Source: Cryptomeria japonica (taxonomy: Eukaryota > Streptophyta > Pinopsida > Cupressales > Cupressaceae). Taken from it: DNA of 64,000 bases. Positions 23,245 to 33,837 of the stretch are shown piece after piece. The position numbers and the translations under genes are program-made. The stretch covers positions 399,916,939-399,980,938 of the forward strand of contig NC_081406.1 of NCBI RefSeq assembly GCF_030272615.1. The letters are read 5' to 3'. Each line of letters opens with the position of its first letter. Position 1 is the first letter of the stretch. A model generated the notes under the pieces. It saw only the letters and a program-made list of their open reading frames with translations. It ran no database searches and was not told where the DNA came from.

Positions 23245-23260
23245 TGGTGAACCCGACGTG
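23245..23260 (+). other. Primer-binding-like site of the nested fragment
   Basis: TGGTGAACCCGACGTG lies five bases after the LTR end. It starts with TGG but differs completely from the site of A (TGGCGCCCACC). tRNA not assigned. Confidence 0.55.
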
Positions 23261-23349
23261 AATACTAACCTTCTAACCATCTTACTGTGTTTTGGAGTGC
23301 TTCTAAGCTGATTTGCAGGTCAAAAACTCAAAAACAGGGCCGTGCAGGG

Positions 23350-23480
23350 TATTCTGGAGACTTCTGCGCTTGTGTGAAGCATCTTGCGCCTGTGTTGAAG
23401 AGTCTTGCGCCTGTGTCAAGACATTCTGCGCTTGTGTCAGACATCTTGCGCCTGTGTCATGTCTTCTGCGCTTGTGTAAA
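23350..23480 (+). repeat. CTTGCGCCTGTGT motif array after the primer site
   Basis: Seven copies alternate between TCTTGCGCCTGTGT and TTCTGCGCTTGTGT at about 18-base spacing. The position, shortly after the primer site, equals that of the GCGCTA array in A. Confidence 0.8.
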
Positions 23481-24009
23481 GTCCAGAACAGAGGTAAAAA
23501 ATGCAGTTTTTACTTGAAAATTTTTATATGTTTTAGTAAATTGCAATTTTGAGGGTCTTTGGTGCATTTCTGGATAAATATGGTGCCCGTAAACATAATG
23601 AGATATCATTGATGTTTCTGAAATTTGGTTCTAGATTATTTGAATACCTTTCCAACGCATCAAACGGTTTGTAATTCGGAGCTAGGATGAGAAAGTTATG
23701 CCTTCTCGAAGTGGACTGAAATTTTGATAGTTTTCATAAATCAGATCATCTGTGTTTTGGATTTTGGTACTAATTGTTGGTGCAGGATCTTGGCGTACGC
23801 ATGACAAAGACTAAAAATCAAACTACTAACATGTGTTATGCAGATTCGATGGTCAAAGACTACAAATCAAACTTCTGACATGTGTTTTGCAGGTTGCCTT
23901 GGAGAAACAACCAAATCGTGTGTTTGAGATTTTTAATTAGGCACTTAGTGATTTTTTAAATAGGTGGAAATGAATCTTTGTTTGCTTTGTTTTTTAAGTA
24001 TGACATTGG

Positions 24010-24620
24010 AGTAGGAGAGTATGCTCTCATCCTTCATTGGGTGATCACAAATCCAGATCTTCGGTACCATGCTTGTGTTGTTGATTGTTTGTCTCCATTA
24101 GAGGGCCTGCCTTCCCGACCACTTTGCTTTAGCAAGCAAGTGATAATCGTGAGAAGGGGACGACCCAAAGTGAGTACGGCTAGAATTCCTTGGCATTCTA
24201 ACTCACTATAAAAAAATACCTGATGGGAGAAAGCTTTGAAGGAAGTGTTACGTGGGAATTGTAGTTACTTGGGAAGTGATGACCCTTGAACTCTTTCTCA
24301 TATCAACATCTAAGTAGGGCCTCTTGGTCTAAATGGCGCTTGCGCGACTACATTTGTTTGGTATCTTGATGGGCTTAATGTCTCAATCATGCTTGCATGA
24401 CATCAAGGAGTAATGCTTAACAGAAATCCTTACTACACACCTTGTTTTTAGAGGCCAAAAACCCTTCTAGTTGCTTGAGAAGGACAAGTTCAAATACTTG
24501 GAAGAGATACTAAGTTCGCCATGGGGAGATTTCCATGGGGACTGATGCTTGGCTGCCCTGAGAAGTGAGTGCCGTGGAGGGGAGCCCGTGGGGTCAAGCA
24601 TCTATGTATTCTCCTTGAAT
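24010..24620 (+). other. Conserved leader block in the nested fragment
   Basis: It shares AGTATGCTCTCATCCTTCAT followed by TGGGTGATCACAAA, and then AGAGGGCCTGCCTTCCC, with the A and C leaders. No gene is recognised in 23481-25127; from 24700 to 25127 I see only AT-rich, repeat-like sequence. Confidence 0.65.
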
Positions 24621-25127
24621 CTCATAATGAGTCTACCTCTCAAGTACCTAATGTCTTTGCCTACCATAAGAAATGTGGAAATGAGCATGATTGTCTTGAG
24701 TCTAAGTTGTAACATCTTGTATTCTTTGATTGTCAAAAGTTGAATACCATTTCAAGAGCAAACAAATTGATCCAACATAAGATTAAACACAAGAGACATT
24801 CATCCAACAAAAGTTCAACAAGGTTCAAAACACATCTTCCAATATGATGATCAAACATTGTTTCAAAAACTTGTCTCAACTCTTATGTCACTTACATTTA
24901 GGTTCATCCTAGGTTGCCTTTCTCAAAGTCATTGTCAAGTATCAAGGTTAAGTTTCACCTAAGTCATACTTCTTTTGCATATCAATAGAAGTCATTCATT
25001 TGCATATGTCCTCTTGCATAAGAGTAATATCATTTCATAATTAAACCTTAGATTTCATCTTAGGTTGACATTGTCATACATTTGCATTTGCATATCCCAA
25101 GTCTCTTCATTAAGCCTAAGTCATTGT

Positions 25128-26033
25128 CATGAAGATCTACAGCTCAGATTGAACCGCAATACCCTGGCACAAGTTCCAAGACTATTATGCAAGTGCCAAG
25201 GTGGGGTAAAACATTTTTAGATCGAAAGATTCATTGAACCTAGACAAGATTGAAGATTTGATGGCTATGATTGATCATGAGAAATGTGATCAAGGAGATT
25301 AAGCGGTTACCTAATTGTTTATAAATAGGAAACTGTTGATAAACAATGCATGCGAGCAAGTGTATGCATAGGGATGCTACATAGTGATTACCGAGCACAT
25401 AAGCTTGAAGACCTGTTGGAATAACAGAGTATAGAAGCCCATCAGATAGACAAGATTAGTTCTATGTCTAAATTGTATTGAACAAATAGGAATCTGCTTT
25501 AGCATTTTAGATGTGAAGTTGCAGATAGATTTTATTACTGTTATTTTGTGAAAGTGACAGAAAATCTCTTAACCGAGTGGACTTAACAGTCTTATATGTA
25601 AATCCTCTAGCAAGGTGACATTTTGATTGAGTGTTTGAAATCCTTTGACAAGGTCACTTCTAACAAAGTGAAGATCCTAACAGATCTGAGGGAAATCCCT
25701 TAACCGAGTCACATCTAGCAATGTGTTTGTAATCTTTAATAGGATTTGCTTTTAACCGAGCATACTCTAGAAGAGTATATTTCTTAGTGGGTCCAAAATC
25801 CCACAGTGGTTTTTCCCTATTTGGGTTTCCACGTTAAATCTGGTGTTATGAGGTTTATATTGTTCATATGCTTTTGAGTTTGCATGTTTGACAATTTTGG
25901 TTATATGACTGATATATATGTTACCGAGGTTGAATCTGATGTTTTTATGGATGATTAAGTTTGTATGATTCACCCCCCCCTCTCATCTTGTTGGCTATTG
26001 GATCTGTACTTATATTAAGTATCAGAACTATCA
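25128..26033 (+). repeat. Copia 3' LTR, right part
   Basis: It aligns with 15721-16625 at roughly 97-98 percent identity by eye, including the ACCGAG motifs, the TATA (25318-25329) and the CACCCCCCCC run. It ends AACTATCA followed by the target duplication GATGA. Confidence 0.92.
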
Positions 26034-26664
26034 GATGAGACCCTTGGGTTAGATGAAGGTTGAGTTAGAGAGAAAGTCTCTAATCATGCAAGAAAGTTGA
26101 GTTAACCATTAATGGTTAGGAAGACTTTAAAGGTTAACTTGTTGAAGACATAAAGCCTTTAGTGGTTTTCAAAGACTTTGAGGGTTTGAGAAGTGACTTC
26201 CCTTTTCTTAGGGATGTGACAATATTTAGGAGATGGATTAGGCTAATTTAGAAGTGATTAGAAGAATCTAGAAGGGGGTTTAGAGAGGCAAGTGGGAGAT
26301 GTAGGATTTTCCAAGTGGATGGAGGGGAATTTAAATTAAAATAAATTACTTCATTTCAACAAAAATAGATGCAACTTGCATAAATACAAGTGGGGGTTTT
26401 AAATAAATAAATTAGATTTATTTATTTGCAAGGATCAATTTAATTAAATTTAAATTTAATAAAAAGGGGAGAAAGGGGAATTAATTAAATAAAGTGATTT
26501 ATTTAATTAAAGGTTATGAAAGGCTTAGGTGAACTTAATCAAATAAATTGAGTAATTCATTTAATTAAATAGATGAATGTGAATAATTTAATTAAATAGA
26601 GGAATGAGGTTAAAATGCATATTAAATATTCACTTAGGAAAGTGGTCATTTTTATACATCTACA
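26034..26664 (-). repeat. 5' LTR of element A, 5' portion
   Basis: This resumes the A LTR after the copia element. It is rich in TTAATTAAAT words. Its outer end on the minus strand is TGTAGATGTATAAAAATGAC, matching the LTR starts of C/D (TGTAATACCCTAAAAATGG) and the nested fragment. No gene is seen. Confidence 0.8.
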
Positions 26665-27000
26665 CCTTCAAGTTGGAGTTTGCCAATACCAATAACATAG
26701 ATGAGTATGAAACCTTACTACTTGGTTTAGGTTTGGCCGAAGAAAAGGGGATTAAACAACTTAAAGTTGTGGGGATGCTAAGTTAATTGTTAAATAGATA
26801 AGAAAAATATATACTGTGAAGAATGGTCGGCTAAGACACTATATAGAAATAGAGTTTGGGATTGTATTGAGATGTTTGATTATTTCTCAATTGAATCAGT
26901 TCCAAGAAGCCAGAACACTAGGGAAGATTCCTTGGACGTCTTAGCTTCTTTGCTCCTACCTCATCCTGATTTTGTTGATAAAACTTTTCAGGTAGAAGTC
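26665..27000 (+). pseudogene. RNase H-like domain N-terminal to RT, element B (C-terminal part)
   Basis: The segment reads FKLEFANTNNIDEYETLLLG (with the conserved Glu), then LKVVG and, after a frameshift at about 26775, GDAKLIVK and KNGRLRHY; later SIESVPRSQNTREDSLDVLA. This is an archaeal/plant-type RNase H whose first half is lost to the element A insertion. Its place upstream of RT differs from A, C and D, where RNase H follows RT. The Asp of GDAKL is present once the frameshift is allowed for. Confidence 0.75.
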
Positions 27001-28460
27001 ATATACTGACCCGGTGTTCTTGAAATGTGAAACATTAGAAGGTGTTCAATGATGATCAACAAATCATTGAATTCCTTGAGAAATCTGTCTTTTGCTCATT
27101 GTTATTTTGAAGCAAGTAATGATGAAAGCAGTGAAGTGTTGGAAGAAGAAACTGTTACTCTCGATGAGAAAGAGGTCGAATTTGTGCAACTAAAAGGAAA
27201 CAAAATACCTAAGGGGCTACTCTCTCTTGAAAGCCTATTTAATCGACATGATCAGTATTTGAAGCAGAAAAGAATATTCTTTGAGACCGCGCCTGAGTAT
27301 GATCAAGTGAACATTAGGGCTGAAGATAATCCAAGACTTGTCTGCATTGGTAAGTGATTTTCTCCCAAAGAGAAAGAAAAGTTTATCTCTTTATTGATAT
27401 GCTACCAAGATATTTTTGCTTGGAGTTATGCTGATTTGAAGAAGTATAGAAATGACAACTTCCAACAGAAAATCCCATTGAATCTTGGTGTTGTGTCATT
27501 TAGACAGAAGCAACACAGCTACAACCCCAAATTAGCTGAGCGATCTTCACTGAAATTGAGAAGATGCAAAATGAAAAAAATATTTATCCCATTCACCACC
27601 CCACAGGGTGGCCAACATAGTTCCTATCAGGAAGAAGAATGGAGAAATAAGGATATGTGTTGATTTTGGGTATTTGAATCAGGCTTCTTTAAAAGATAAC
27701 TACCCTCTGCCTATCATGGATCATATTTTGTAGACTGTTGCTGGCTTTGAAATGATGTCAATGCTAGATGGCTTTTTAGAATACAACTAGGTTGAAGTAG
27801 CCCCAAAATATCAGCATAAGACGTTCTTTACTACTCCCATTGGTGTGTTTTCCTATGACAGAGTTCCATTTGGCCTTATTAATGTAGGGACAACCTTTCA
27901 AAGGGCTATGGATCTGCCTTTTGGAGATTTATAAAATAAAATTATTGTGATTTACTTGGATGCCTTGACAGTATTCTCCAAAAAGAGAGCTAATCACTTG
28001 CATGACCTAGAAATTGTTTTATAGTGGTTCTGGGAGGAAGGTGTTTTGTTAAACCCTAAGAAGTTTGTTTTTGTTGCAACCGAGGGTAAACTGTTGGGCC
28101 ATGTTGTTTCAAGGGAAGGGATTAAAATTGATCTTGAGAGGGTAAAGGTGATTATGCAATTGAGCTTACTCGCAAACAAAGATGAAATTAGGTCTTTCTT
28201 TGGCTAGGTAAACTTCTTGAGGAAACTTGTTCCTGATTTTGCTGAGCTGACAAAACCTATACTGAAAATGATGAAGAATCATCTTGTTTTCAAATGGAAT
28301 GCTAAAGGGAGGCAATATTTTGATGATATAAAGGTGGCAATCGCAAACAAACCAACACTAATACACCCTGATTTCACTGAGGACTTCTCATATACTGTTA
28401 TGCATCAGAACATACCTTATCAACCATATTGTTATAGAAGAATGAACAAGGTATTGCAGC
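27001..28460 (+). pseudogene. Linker and reverse transcriptase, element B
   Basis: A linker with VQLKGNKIPKGLLSLESLF (27180-27240) leads to DIFAWSYADLKKY, then RT boxes: NYPLPIMDHIL, MSMLDGF, FFTTPIGVFSYDRVPFGL, and IVIYLDALTVFSKK. The catalytic YLDD box has become YLDA (Asp to Ala, 27953-27964). Later boxes are LNPKKFVFVATEGKLLGHVV and LRKLVPDFAELTKPI. There are several stops (about 27732, 27789, 27932, 28022, 28207) and a frame change near 27590. The enzyme is dead. Confidence 0.85.
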
Positions 28461-28720
28461 CCCCATTTCTTTTATGAGCTTTCCATTCAAAAAGTACAAA
28501 CTGAAATATTGTCCTCTTGGAAAACATGCTTATGTGGTGGTAAAGGCCCTGAAAAGTTTTAGATTTTATATTTTTCATTCTCATGTTGTCGTCTTTGTGC
28601 TTGAAGCCATTGTAAAGAGTATCCTCACCCAAGAAGAGATTGACTGTAACAAAAGAGGGGCTTGGATAGCCAAGTTTTAAGAGTATGATGTAGACATAAA
28701 GCCAAATAATTTGGTTAGAG
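28461..28720 (+). pseudogene. Gypsy RNase H, element B
   Basis: The frame reads YCPLGKHAYVVVKALKSFRF, then IVKSILTQEEIDCNKRGAWI, followed by EYDVDIKPNNLVRGKGLAKM after a stop at 28678. These are the usual tail motifs of plant gypsy RNase H. The start of the domain (with the first catalytic Asp) is degraded between 28380 and 28470. Confidence 0.75.
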
Positions 28721-28859
28721 GGAAGGGTCTGGCTAAAATGATTGCAAAAAGTAGGCCTACTGAAGAAGAGGATCTCCCCTTGGTTTTTTTAACTAGAACA
28801 ACAAATGAATGGTTCTCAGATGTTTCATATTTCTGAACATATGGTGATTGTCTATCACA

Positions 28860-29810
28860 TCTGTCCCCTAAGGAGATAAGGAATTTGAAACTCAAGGAAA
28901 GTAAGTGTGTTCTTTGGGAAGGGAATCTGTACAAGAGAGTACATGATACTTTCGTTAGATGTGTTGACAAAGAACAACAAAGGAAGTTGTTAGAATTATT
29001 TCATAGTGAGGTCATTATTCAGCCTCTATGATAGCCTTCAAAATCCTTCGCCAGAAGTTATATTGGCCTGGAATGTTCAGGGATGCATATGAATGGGTGT
29101 CTAAGTATGAAAATTGTCTGATGTTTACCGATAGACCTCATCTAGTTGCCTTGCCTTTGAGACCCGTGGCCATTGATGAACCTTTTTAGCAATGGGGTAT
29201 GGATTTTATTAGCCTAATTAATCCTAATTATAGTTTTGGACACACCCATATCTTAATGACTACAAATTACTTTACTAAATGGGTAGAAGCTATTCCTGTG
29301 AAGAGAACTTCTTCCGAGGTGGTATGCAATTTCCCAAAGGAAAACATCTTGGTAAGATTTGGGGTGCCTAAGAAACTGATCACTGATAATGCTAGTTATT
29401 TTTCTTCTGCTGAGATCACTTTGTTCTGTTATGAAAATGGCATAAGCCTTGCACATTCATCGGATTACTATCCCCAAGGTAATGGACAAGCTGAATCTAG
29501 TAATAAGAATCTAGTCTCCATCATTAAGAAGCTAGTAGATGAAAATCAGAGAGGATGACATAAAAAGTTGTATGATGTTTTGTGGGCTGATAGAGTAATG
29601 TATAAAAGAGCTATTGTCTTGTCACCTATTCAGTTGGTCTATGGAGTGGAAAGTGCCTTAACATTACCATTGGAGCCCTCAGTATTTAGTTTGCAGAAAT
29701 CCATAGAGGATGAGAAATTTCAGTCTGCAGTGGAGAAAATAATCATGTATTTGAACAAGTTGGAAGAGCAGAGGGATGTAGTGGTAAATAGAATTGCTTG
29801 ACACCAGCAA
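28860..29810 (+). pseudogene. Integrase, element B
   Basis: An H2C2-like region is partly visible (LYWPGMFRDAYEWVSKYENC, near 29055). The core is well kept at 29199-29558: MDFISLINP with the first Asp, YFTKWVEAIPVKRTSSEVV, FGVPKKLITDNASYF with the second Asp, and YYPQGNGQAESSNKNL with the catalytic Glu. A TGA follows RG at 29557. The next part reads VLSPIQLVYGVESALTLPLE. The DDE triad is complete but the frame is interrupted at least three times. Confidence 0.85.
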
Positions 29811-30056
29811 ATGGTGAAGAAGATATTCGACAAAAGGGCCAGATAGAGGAATTTTCCAATTGGAGACTCAGTCATGCTTTGGGATAGGAGAAGGGAGACA
29901 AAGGGTGCACATAAAAAGTTTGATTCATTATGGAAGAGACGCTTCAAGATTAGGCAAGTTCTTCACGACAATAATTTTTTTGTTGAACTACCCAGATGAT
30001 ACTCCATTACCTCTTGCCTATAATGAGAAATATTTGAAAATTTGTTATTGAGATGT
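29811..30056 (+). pseudogene. Integrase C-terminal part, element B
   Basis: After a stop near 29800 the sequence gives KKIFDKRAR-like and FPIGDSVMLWDRRR-like segments, then PLAYNEKYLKICY ending at 30051. This corresponds to the GPY-type end of plant gypsy integrases. It is the last part of pol in B. Confidence 0.65.
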
Positions 30057-30390
30057 TCTGCTGTCTTTTGTACATAGTTTTTCTTTCCTGTTTGTTTGGT
30101 TTTTTGTGTCTTGTTTTCAACTATGTTGCCCATTGAATAAGACTTTTGTCAAGTTTTTCTGGATCCTCCACATCCTTTTAGTCCTTGTTCCCCTCTAAAA
30201 CATTCAAATCACAACTTAGTTAACTCCCTCTATGTCTATTTCCTAAGGTTCTCTTTGTTCACTTCAATAATTTTGTGTTAGGTTGTGGTCCTTGTGTAAT
30301 TCCAAAGTTAGTCTTGTGTCATTCACATTATCTAACCGTGGTCGTGGAGTTATAGATTTTCAAAAGTCCCAGATCGCTTGACCTTTCTCT
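30057..30390 (+). other. Spacer between pol and accessory gene, element B
   Basis: The region is T-rich and non-coding, with many short stops. No promoter of its own is obvious. Confidence 0.5.
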
Positions 30391-32570
30391 TTGCCTTGTG
30401 TTTTGGTCACTCGCGCGGAGGTTGTCAAAAGTTTGAAAACCCCGACCATGAGTTCTGAATTTTGTGTTCTCCGTGATCGAGAAACTTGTGAAGCCTTGCA
30501 CAAATTTTTGGGTGTCATCACCATGTTGAGTCAGTTGTATAGACTAACCTTGATTTGTCTTGTAAGCATGGATATGCAGATTAAGGAAATGTTTTCAAAG
30601 CGGTGAAATAAATACAGTATTAAAGACATGTCACATCATATGAGTACATCGATGAGCTATAAAATGTTTTTCGAACCAAATTTCATTATTCACTTGTGCT
30701 TTCATGAAATGAGCTATCTAGTTCGAGCCCATGCAGAGCGGGATCCAAAACCATTGGGCGAGAGTGAAGGACATAGAGATTGAGCACTTGAACCTCGAAG
30801 AGTTCTTGTGAGGTCTTGAATAAAAAGAAAGGACCCCATCATGAGATAAAATCTTTCAAAGTGGTTTAGCTTATGCAATTGGTTTTCCACTTGTTGTGCC
30901 CTATGTCGACTTAATTGTTGCATGTTTTAAAAGATATGACCCAGTAACACAAAAAATTCTAAGATAAGATGGAAAGGTCATTCAACAAATTAACTCTGAA
31001 AGTGTTTCTTGTGCTTTGTGCCTCCCTGATAAAGGAGGCTTCGAAGACATGTCTGTTCTTGATGGTGAAGAATATTTCCAAGCTCATGGAGACTAGTGTA
31101 AATACTGCATTACTAAGTCTTGGCTGAAATTTGAAAAAGGAGGTAAGTCTCAATTACCCTCCAGGATAAGAAGAATACATTTTAGGGATGAGATTTCAAA
31201 AATTATTGCCTTATTGAATCATGTAGTAGGAAATGCCCGTGCCGATTATTTTGAATTTTGGTTGTATCGCTTCATTTTAGTGATCTACAGTCTGCAAGAT
31301 TCCATCAATTGGGCCTCTATAATTAGTTACCACTTAAATTAGCAATTGAGGAATTTTCAGAAGTCTCTATCCTTTACTATGTGTTCATACTTAGTATATG
31401 CTCTAGCCAGTCAACAATCTATTTGGCCTAGGTTGGAATTGCAATTCCCTCCTTCTACATGTGTGCCTATTTTCAGAAAATTTTCCCAACTCACCATGCA
31501 GGTGGGCATGCAAATATTTTCCCGCGTAAATGATGTATTCCAAATGCAACTCATTAAGGAGATAGAAGGAAATCCCAGACTGCGAATTTCCCATGAAGTC
31601 GTTGCCTTTGTGATGGAATTTGGAAGTTTCTACACCCAATTGACTAATTCACATATCTAAGAATTGGGGGTTTTGAAAAAGCTCTGTTAAAGATGCCTCA
31701 TTTTCCTACTGGTTTTATTATATTCTTGGAGGTTTGTTGGCAGATGGTCATGGTTAATGTCAAATATTTGAATATGGAAAAGAAAGAATATTCCTTCCCA
31801 TTATCAATATCTCACTTTTCTTGTAAAATAAATGGTGTTGCAAAAGGAGTCGAGAAAACCCTAGAAGAATTTCACTTTCACTCTTTGCCAGCCAGGGATA
31901 GTTTTAACAACAAAGGCTATTTGAAGCAGTGCTTGTATGGAGCTAAGAATTATGTACACCAGCCAGATATTGAAGATTTTTTGAAAGACTATTACGATGA
32001 TGCCGATGTGTTTAGAAGAGGTTTCATGAGACTCACTCTGCAACAAATTCATGGTTTTTGCATTTCTTTTAATATCCCTGATAATACAGTGGAAGATGAG
32101 GTCATCCTTGACTCGGAACATCAAACTCTTGCTGACAAGGCTCCACCTAGGATTGATTGGTCAGAAGGTGAGCTCTTCGATTTGATGGCTTGTACAACTC
32201 TAATGTTGAGAAAAACATCTAATTGGTTCAATGGAAAGTGAAGACAACATGTTAACCCCTCACAAGGACATAAGTCATCATCTCGTAGAGATCAAGTGGT
32301 TGCCTCGGCTACTTCTGTCTAGGTGTTAATAGACAAACCTGCTACTAAATTGCCCAGCCAAGATTCACAGTTTGGTGGTGATGGGGAAAGACTCGAGGAA
32401 ACTGGAACCAGACTCAAATCAGCTTGTGAGCAAGATGAAGAGGCTGTGTCATCAAAAGTGAAGACACCACTTGTTGATTATGCTGATATTTACCAACAAA
32501 TAATTAATGATAATTATTTTTTGATTTATTGGAAATTCCTTACTTTCTTGTTCAAAATACTCCTATGAGC
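30391..32570 (+). pseudogene. Sense accessory gene downstream of pol, element B (unknown function)
   Basis: The best-kept stretch starts near 30740 (ARVKDIEIEHLNLEEFL) and includes YAIGFPLVVPYVDLIVACF, KRYDPVTQKIL, DGKVIQQINSES, ISYHLN, then FTMCSYLVYALASQQSIWP, RKFSQLTMQ and FSRVNDVFQM. From 31693 it reads through FPLSISHFSCK and FMRLTLQQIHGF to APPRIDWSEGE. The tail is charged and low-complexity. The same order occurs in E (52750-58872): FYMTSYLVYAATS, YDQFTIKN, FRRVNDAYF, FSRLTLEQIENL. No catalytic motif is recognised. The pattern around KILR/DGKVI loosely recalls the PMD start (FHLATGEI), which is speculation. At least six stops and two frameshifts break it. Confidence 0.7.
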
Positions 32571-32737
32571 ATTGCTAATAGAGACTCAAGGCTTGAAACT
32601 GTGTAACTTGGAAATATTTCAAGAAAATACCCACAAGATTTTGTTAGTTTTACAATAATATAAACCTACAGGAAATTCTAAAATTACTAATCAAATATTT
32701 AAAAGAGATATACTTCATATAGAAAACCTCAACTGAC

Positions 32738-33742
32738 TGTCGCATTGTGTCCTATCACCATTTAAACTTGGTTGCAGATATTTGCTCTTAGATTGCACTG
32801 TAGTTGCTTCCAAGATGACAACTTGATAAATGAACTGATAACTGGATGTTTGATATGCAAGCTAAATGATTGTGCAAAACTATATGAAAATGATTAAGCT
32901 AACATGCCAAAGGCATATTGTAAATTGCTAAAATGCTTGATTGCTAAAAACTTACGTGAATGCAAGATAACTCCTAGATGACTATTAGCTATAAAATGCT
33001 TAGGAAATGCCCTTTTTATAGATTTTCATGAGCACAAATCCCATGTGGCAGAGATCAACGGTTGAGATTAAGTCTTTCAAGATTGATGGCTATGAAGAGA
33101 TTGGTTGGAATGTGAGAGAAAAATGAGGAATATGTTCCTCCTACACATGCAGGATGGAGGAAAAGGTGGAAGGAAAACTCAAGTGTCAGAAAGCTCACCT
33201 TGATAGGAGTTGAAAACCTGAGAGAATATAGGATGGTTGGAGAAGATTTAGGGATGTTGAGACAAGTGGAATCAACTTCCTCCAAAGATGTAGGGATGTT
33301 AGAGAGGATATAGAATAATTGAAAATGTGTGTACGTACACATTATTTCATTTAAGAGATGGAAGGTGAAGATAAATATGACTATTGATAATTAAAAATTA
33401 ATAATTTGTTTAGCCACAAAATTGTGAGATGGCAAGATTGAGTGATGTGGAGATGAGGTGAGTTGGAAAAGGAGATTAAATAATTATGGAATTATTTATT
33501 TAATGAAGACTATAGAAGAATTGATAATGGATAATTAAATATTGAATATTTAATAAGATTGAATTAGAAGAATGACTAAATGAATTAAATTAATTAAACT
33601 TTTTAATTTAGTTATTTAATAGAAGAATAAGCATTAAAATGAATTAAATAATTAAACTTGTCAATTTAATTATTTAATAGAGAAATTATTAAATAAATAA
33701 TATTTTTTTTAAATTATTCATAGCCAATTTTGAGTGTATGCA
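32738..33742 (-). repeat. 3' LTR of element C
   Basis: The inner end on the minus strand is TGCATACACTCAAAATTGGC directly after a polypurine tract, which aligns with TGTAATACCCTAAAAATGGT of the C/D LTR. AT-rich TTAATTAA sequence and a TATA box follow as in A. The outer end (TGTCGC on the plus strand, 32738) is a best guess. Confidence 0.7.
33011..33021 (-). promoter_or_regulatory. TATA box in 3' LTR of element C
   Basis: The minus strand reads CTATAAAAAGGGC about 720 bases from the LTR start. The other C/D LTR has its TATA about 810 bases from its start. Confidence 0.6.
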
Positions 33743-33756
33743 TTTTGCCCCTTTTT
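33743..33756 (-). other. Polypurine tract of element C
   Basis: The minus strand AAAAAGGGGCAAAA touches the LTR start TGCATACACTC. It matches AAAGAGGGGAAAA at 50939-50951. Confidence 0.75.
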
Positions 33757-33837
33757 GAAATATTGTTGAAACAACATTGTTTCAAAGAAAATCAAGTCTT
33801 GATATTTTTGCCTATGTCGGCGATGAAATGCCAATAG

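Larger units (their letters stand above)
21586..25127 (+). mobile_element. LTR-plus-leader fragment of an A-type gypsy element inside the copia 3' LTR
   Basis: TGTAGACACCTAAAAATGG is the LTR start shared with A, C and D. The LTR ends at 23239, a primer-like site follows, and then a leader with the conserved block (core at 24014-24054). The fragment stops before gag and has no second LTR. The copia LTR resumes at 25128 with about 356 bases missing and no target duplication, so this is not a simple insertion. Its plus orientation is opposite to A, C and D. Confidence 0.8.
15081..26033 (+). mobile_element. Ty1/copia retrotransposon inserted in the LTR of element A
   Basis: Both LTRs start TGTTGGCAAT and end AACTATCA, the target duplication is GATGA, and the primer site and polypurine tract are in place. 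Gag-Pol (16690-20874) stays in one frame throughout and is broken only by stop codons. By eye the LTRs differ at about 25 of roughly 1,190 aligned bases, so the insertion is fairly recent on a plant-retroelement scale. The 3' LTR contains a further insertion (21586-25127) and lacks about 356 bases present in the 5' LTR. Confidence 0.95.
1..26664 (-). mobile_element. Element A: Tat/Ogre-type Ty3/gypsy retrotransposon with antisense PMD gene
   Basis: The minus strand reads, from high to low coordinates: 5' LTR (14234-26664 including the copia insertion), primer site, long leader, gag, protease, reverse transcriptase, RNase H, second RNase H and integrase. A plant-mobile-domain gene on the plus strand follows. 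The 3' LTR lies left of the window. Two RNase H domains in this order plus an antisense extra gene are features known from the Tat/Ogre lineage. Only the RT segment keeps a long open frame, so the copy is probably dead. Its right end (TGTAGATG on the minus strand at 26664) abuts the RNase H coding sequence of element B, so A inserted into B. Confidence 0.85.
26665..32737 (+). mobile_element. Element B: Ty3/gypsy remnant with RNase H upstream of RT and a sense accessory gene
   Basis: The plus strand holds RNase H-like, RT, RNase H and integrase coding segments and then a further gene (about 30740-32570) homologous to the gene of insertion E. All are broken by stops and frameshifts. The 5' part (LTR, gag, protease) is not in the window; it should lie beyond the left edge because element A is inserted at 26665. 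On the right B is cut by the C/D elements near 32737 and I find no B LTR. Confidence 0.8.

Noticed and set aside
23287-23552. Cys-rich small protein (repeated CACV/LAPV)
   Set aside because: The periodic residues come from the TTGCGCCTGTGT array in the leader; two frames are open and neither is conserved in A or C.
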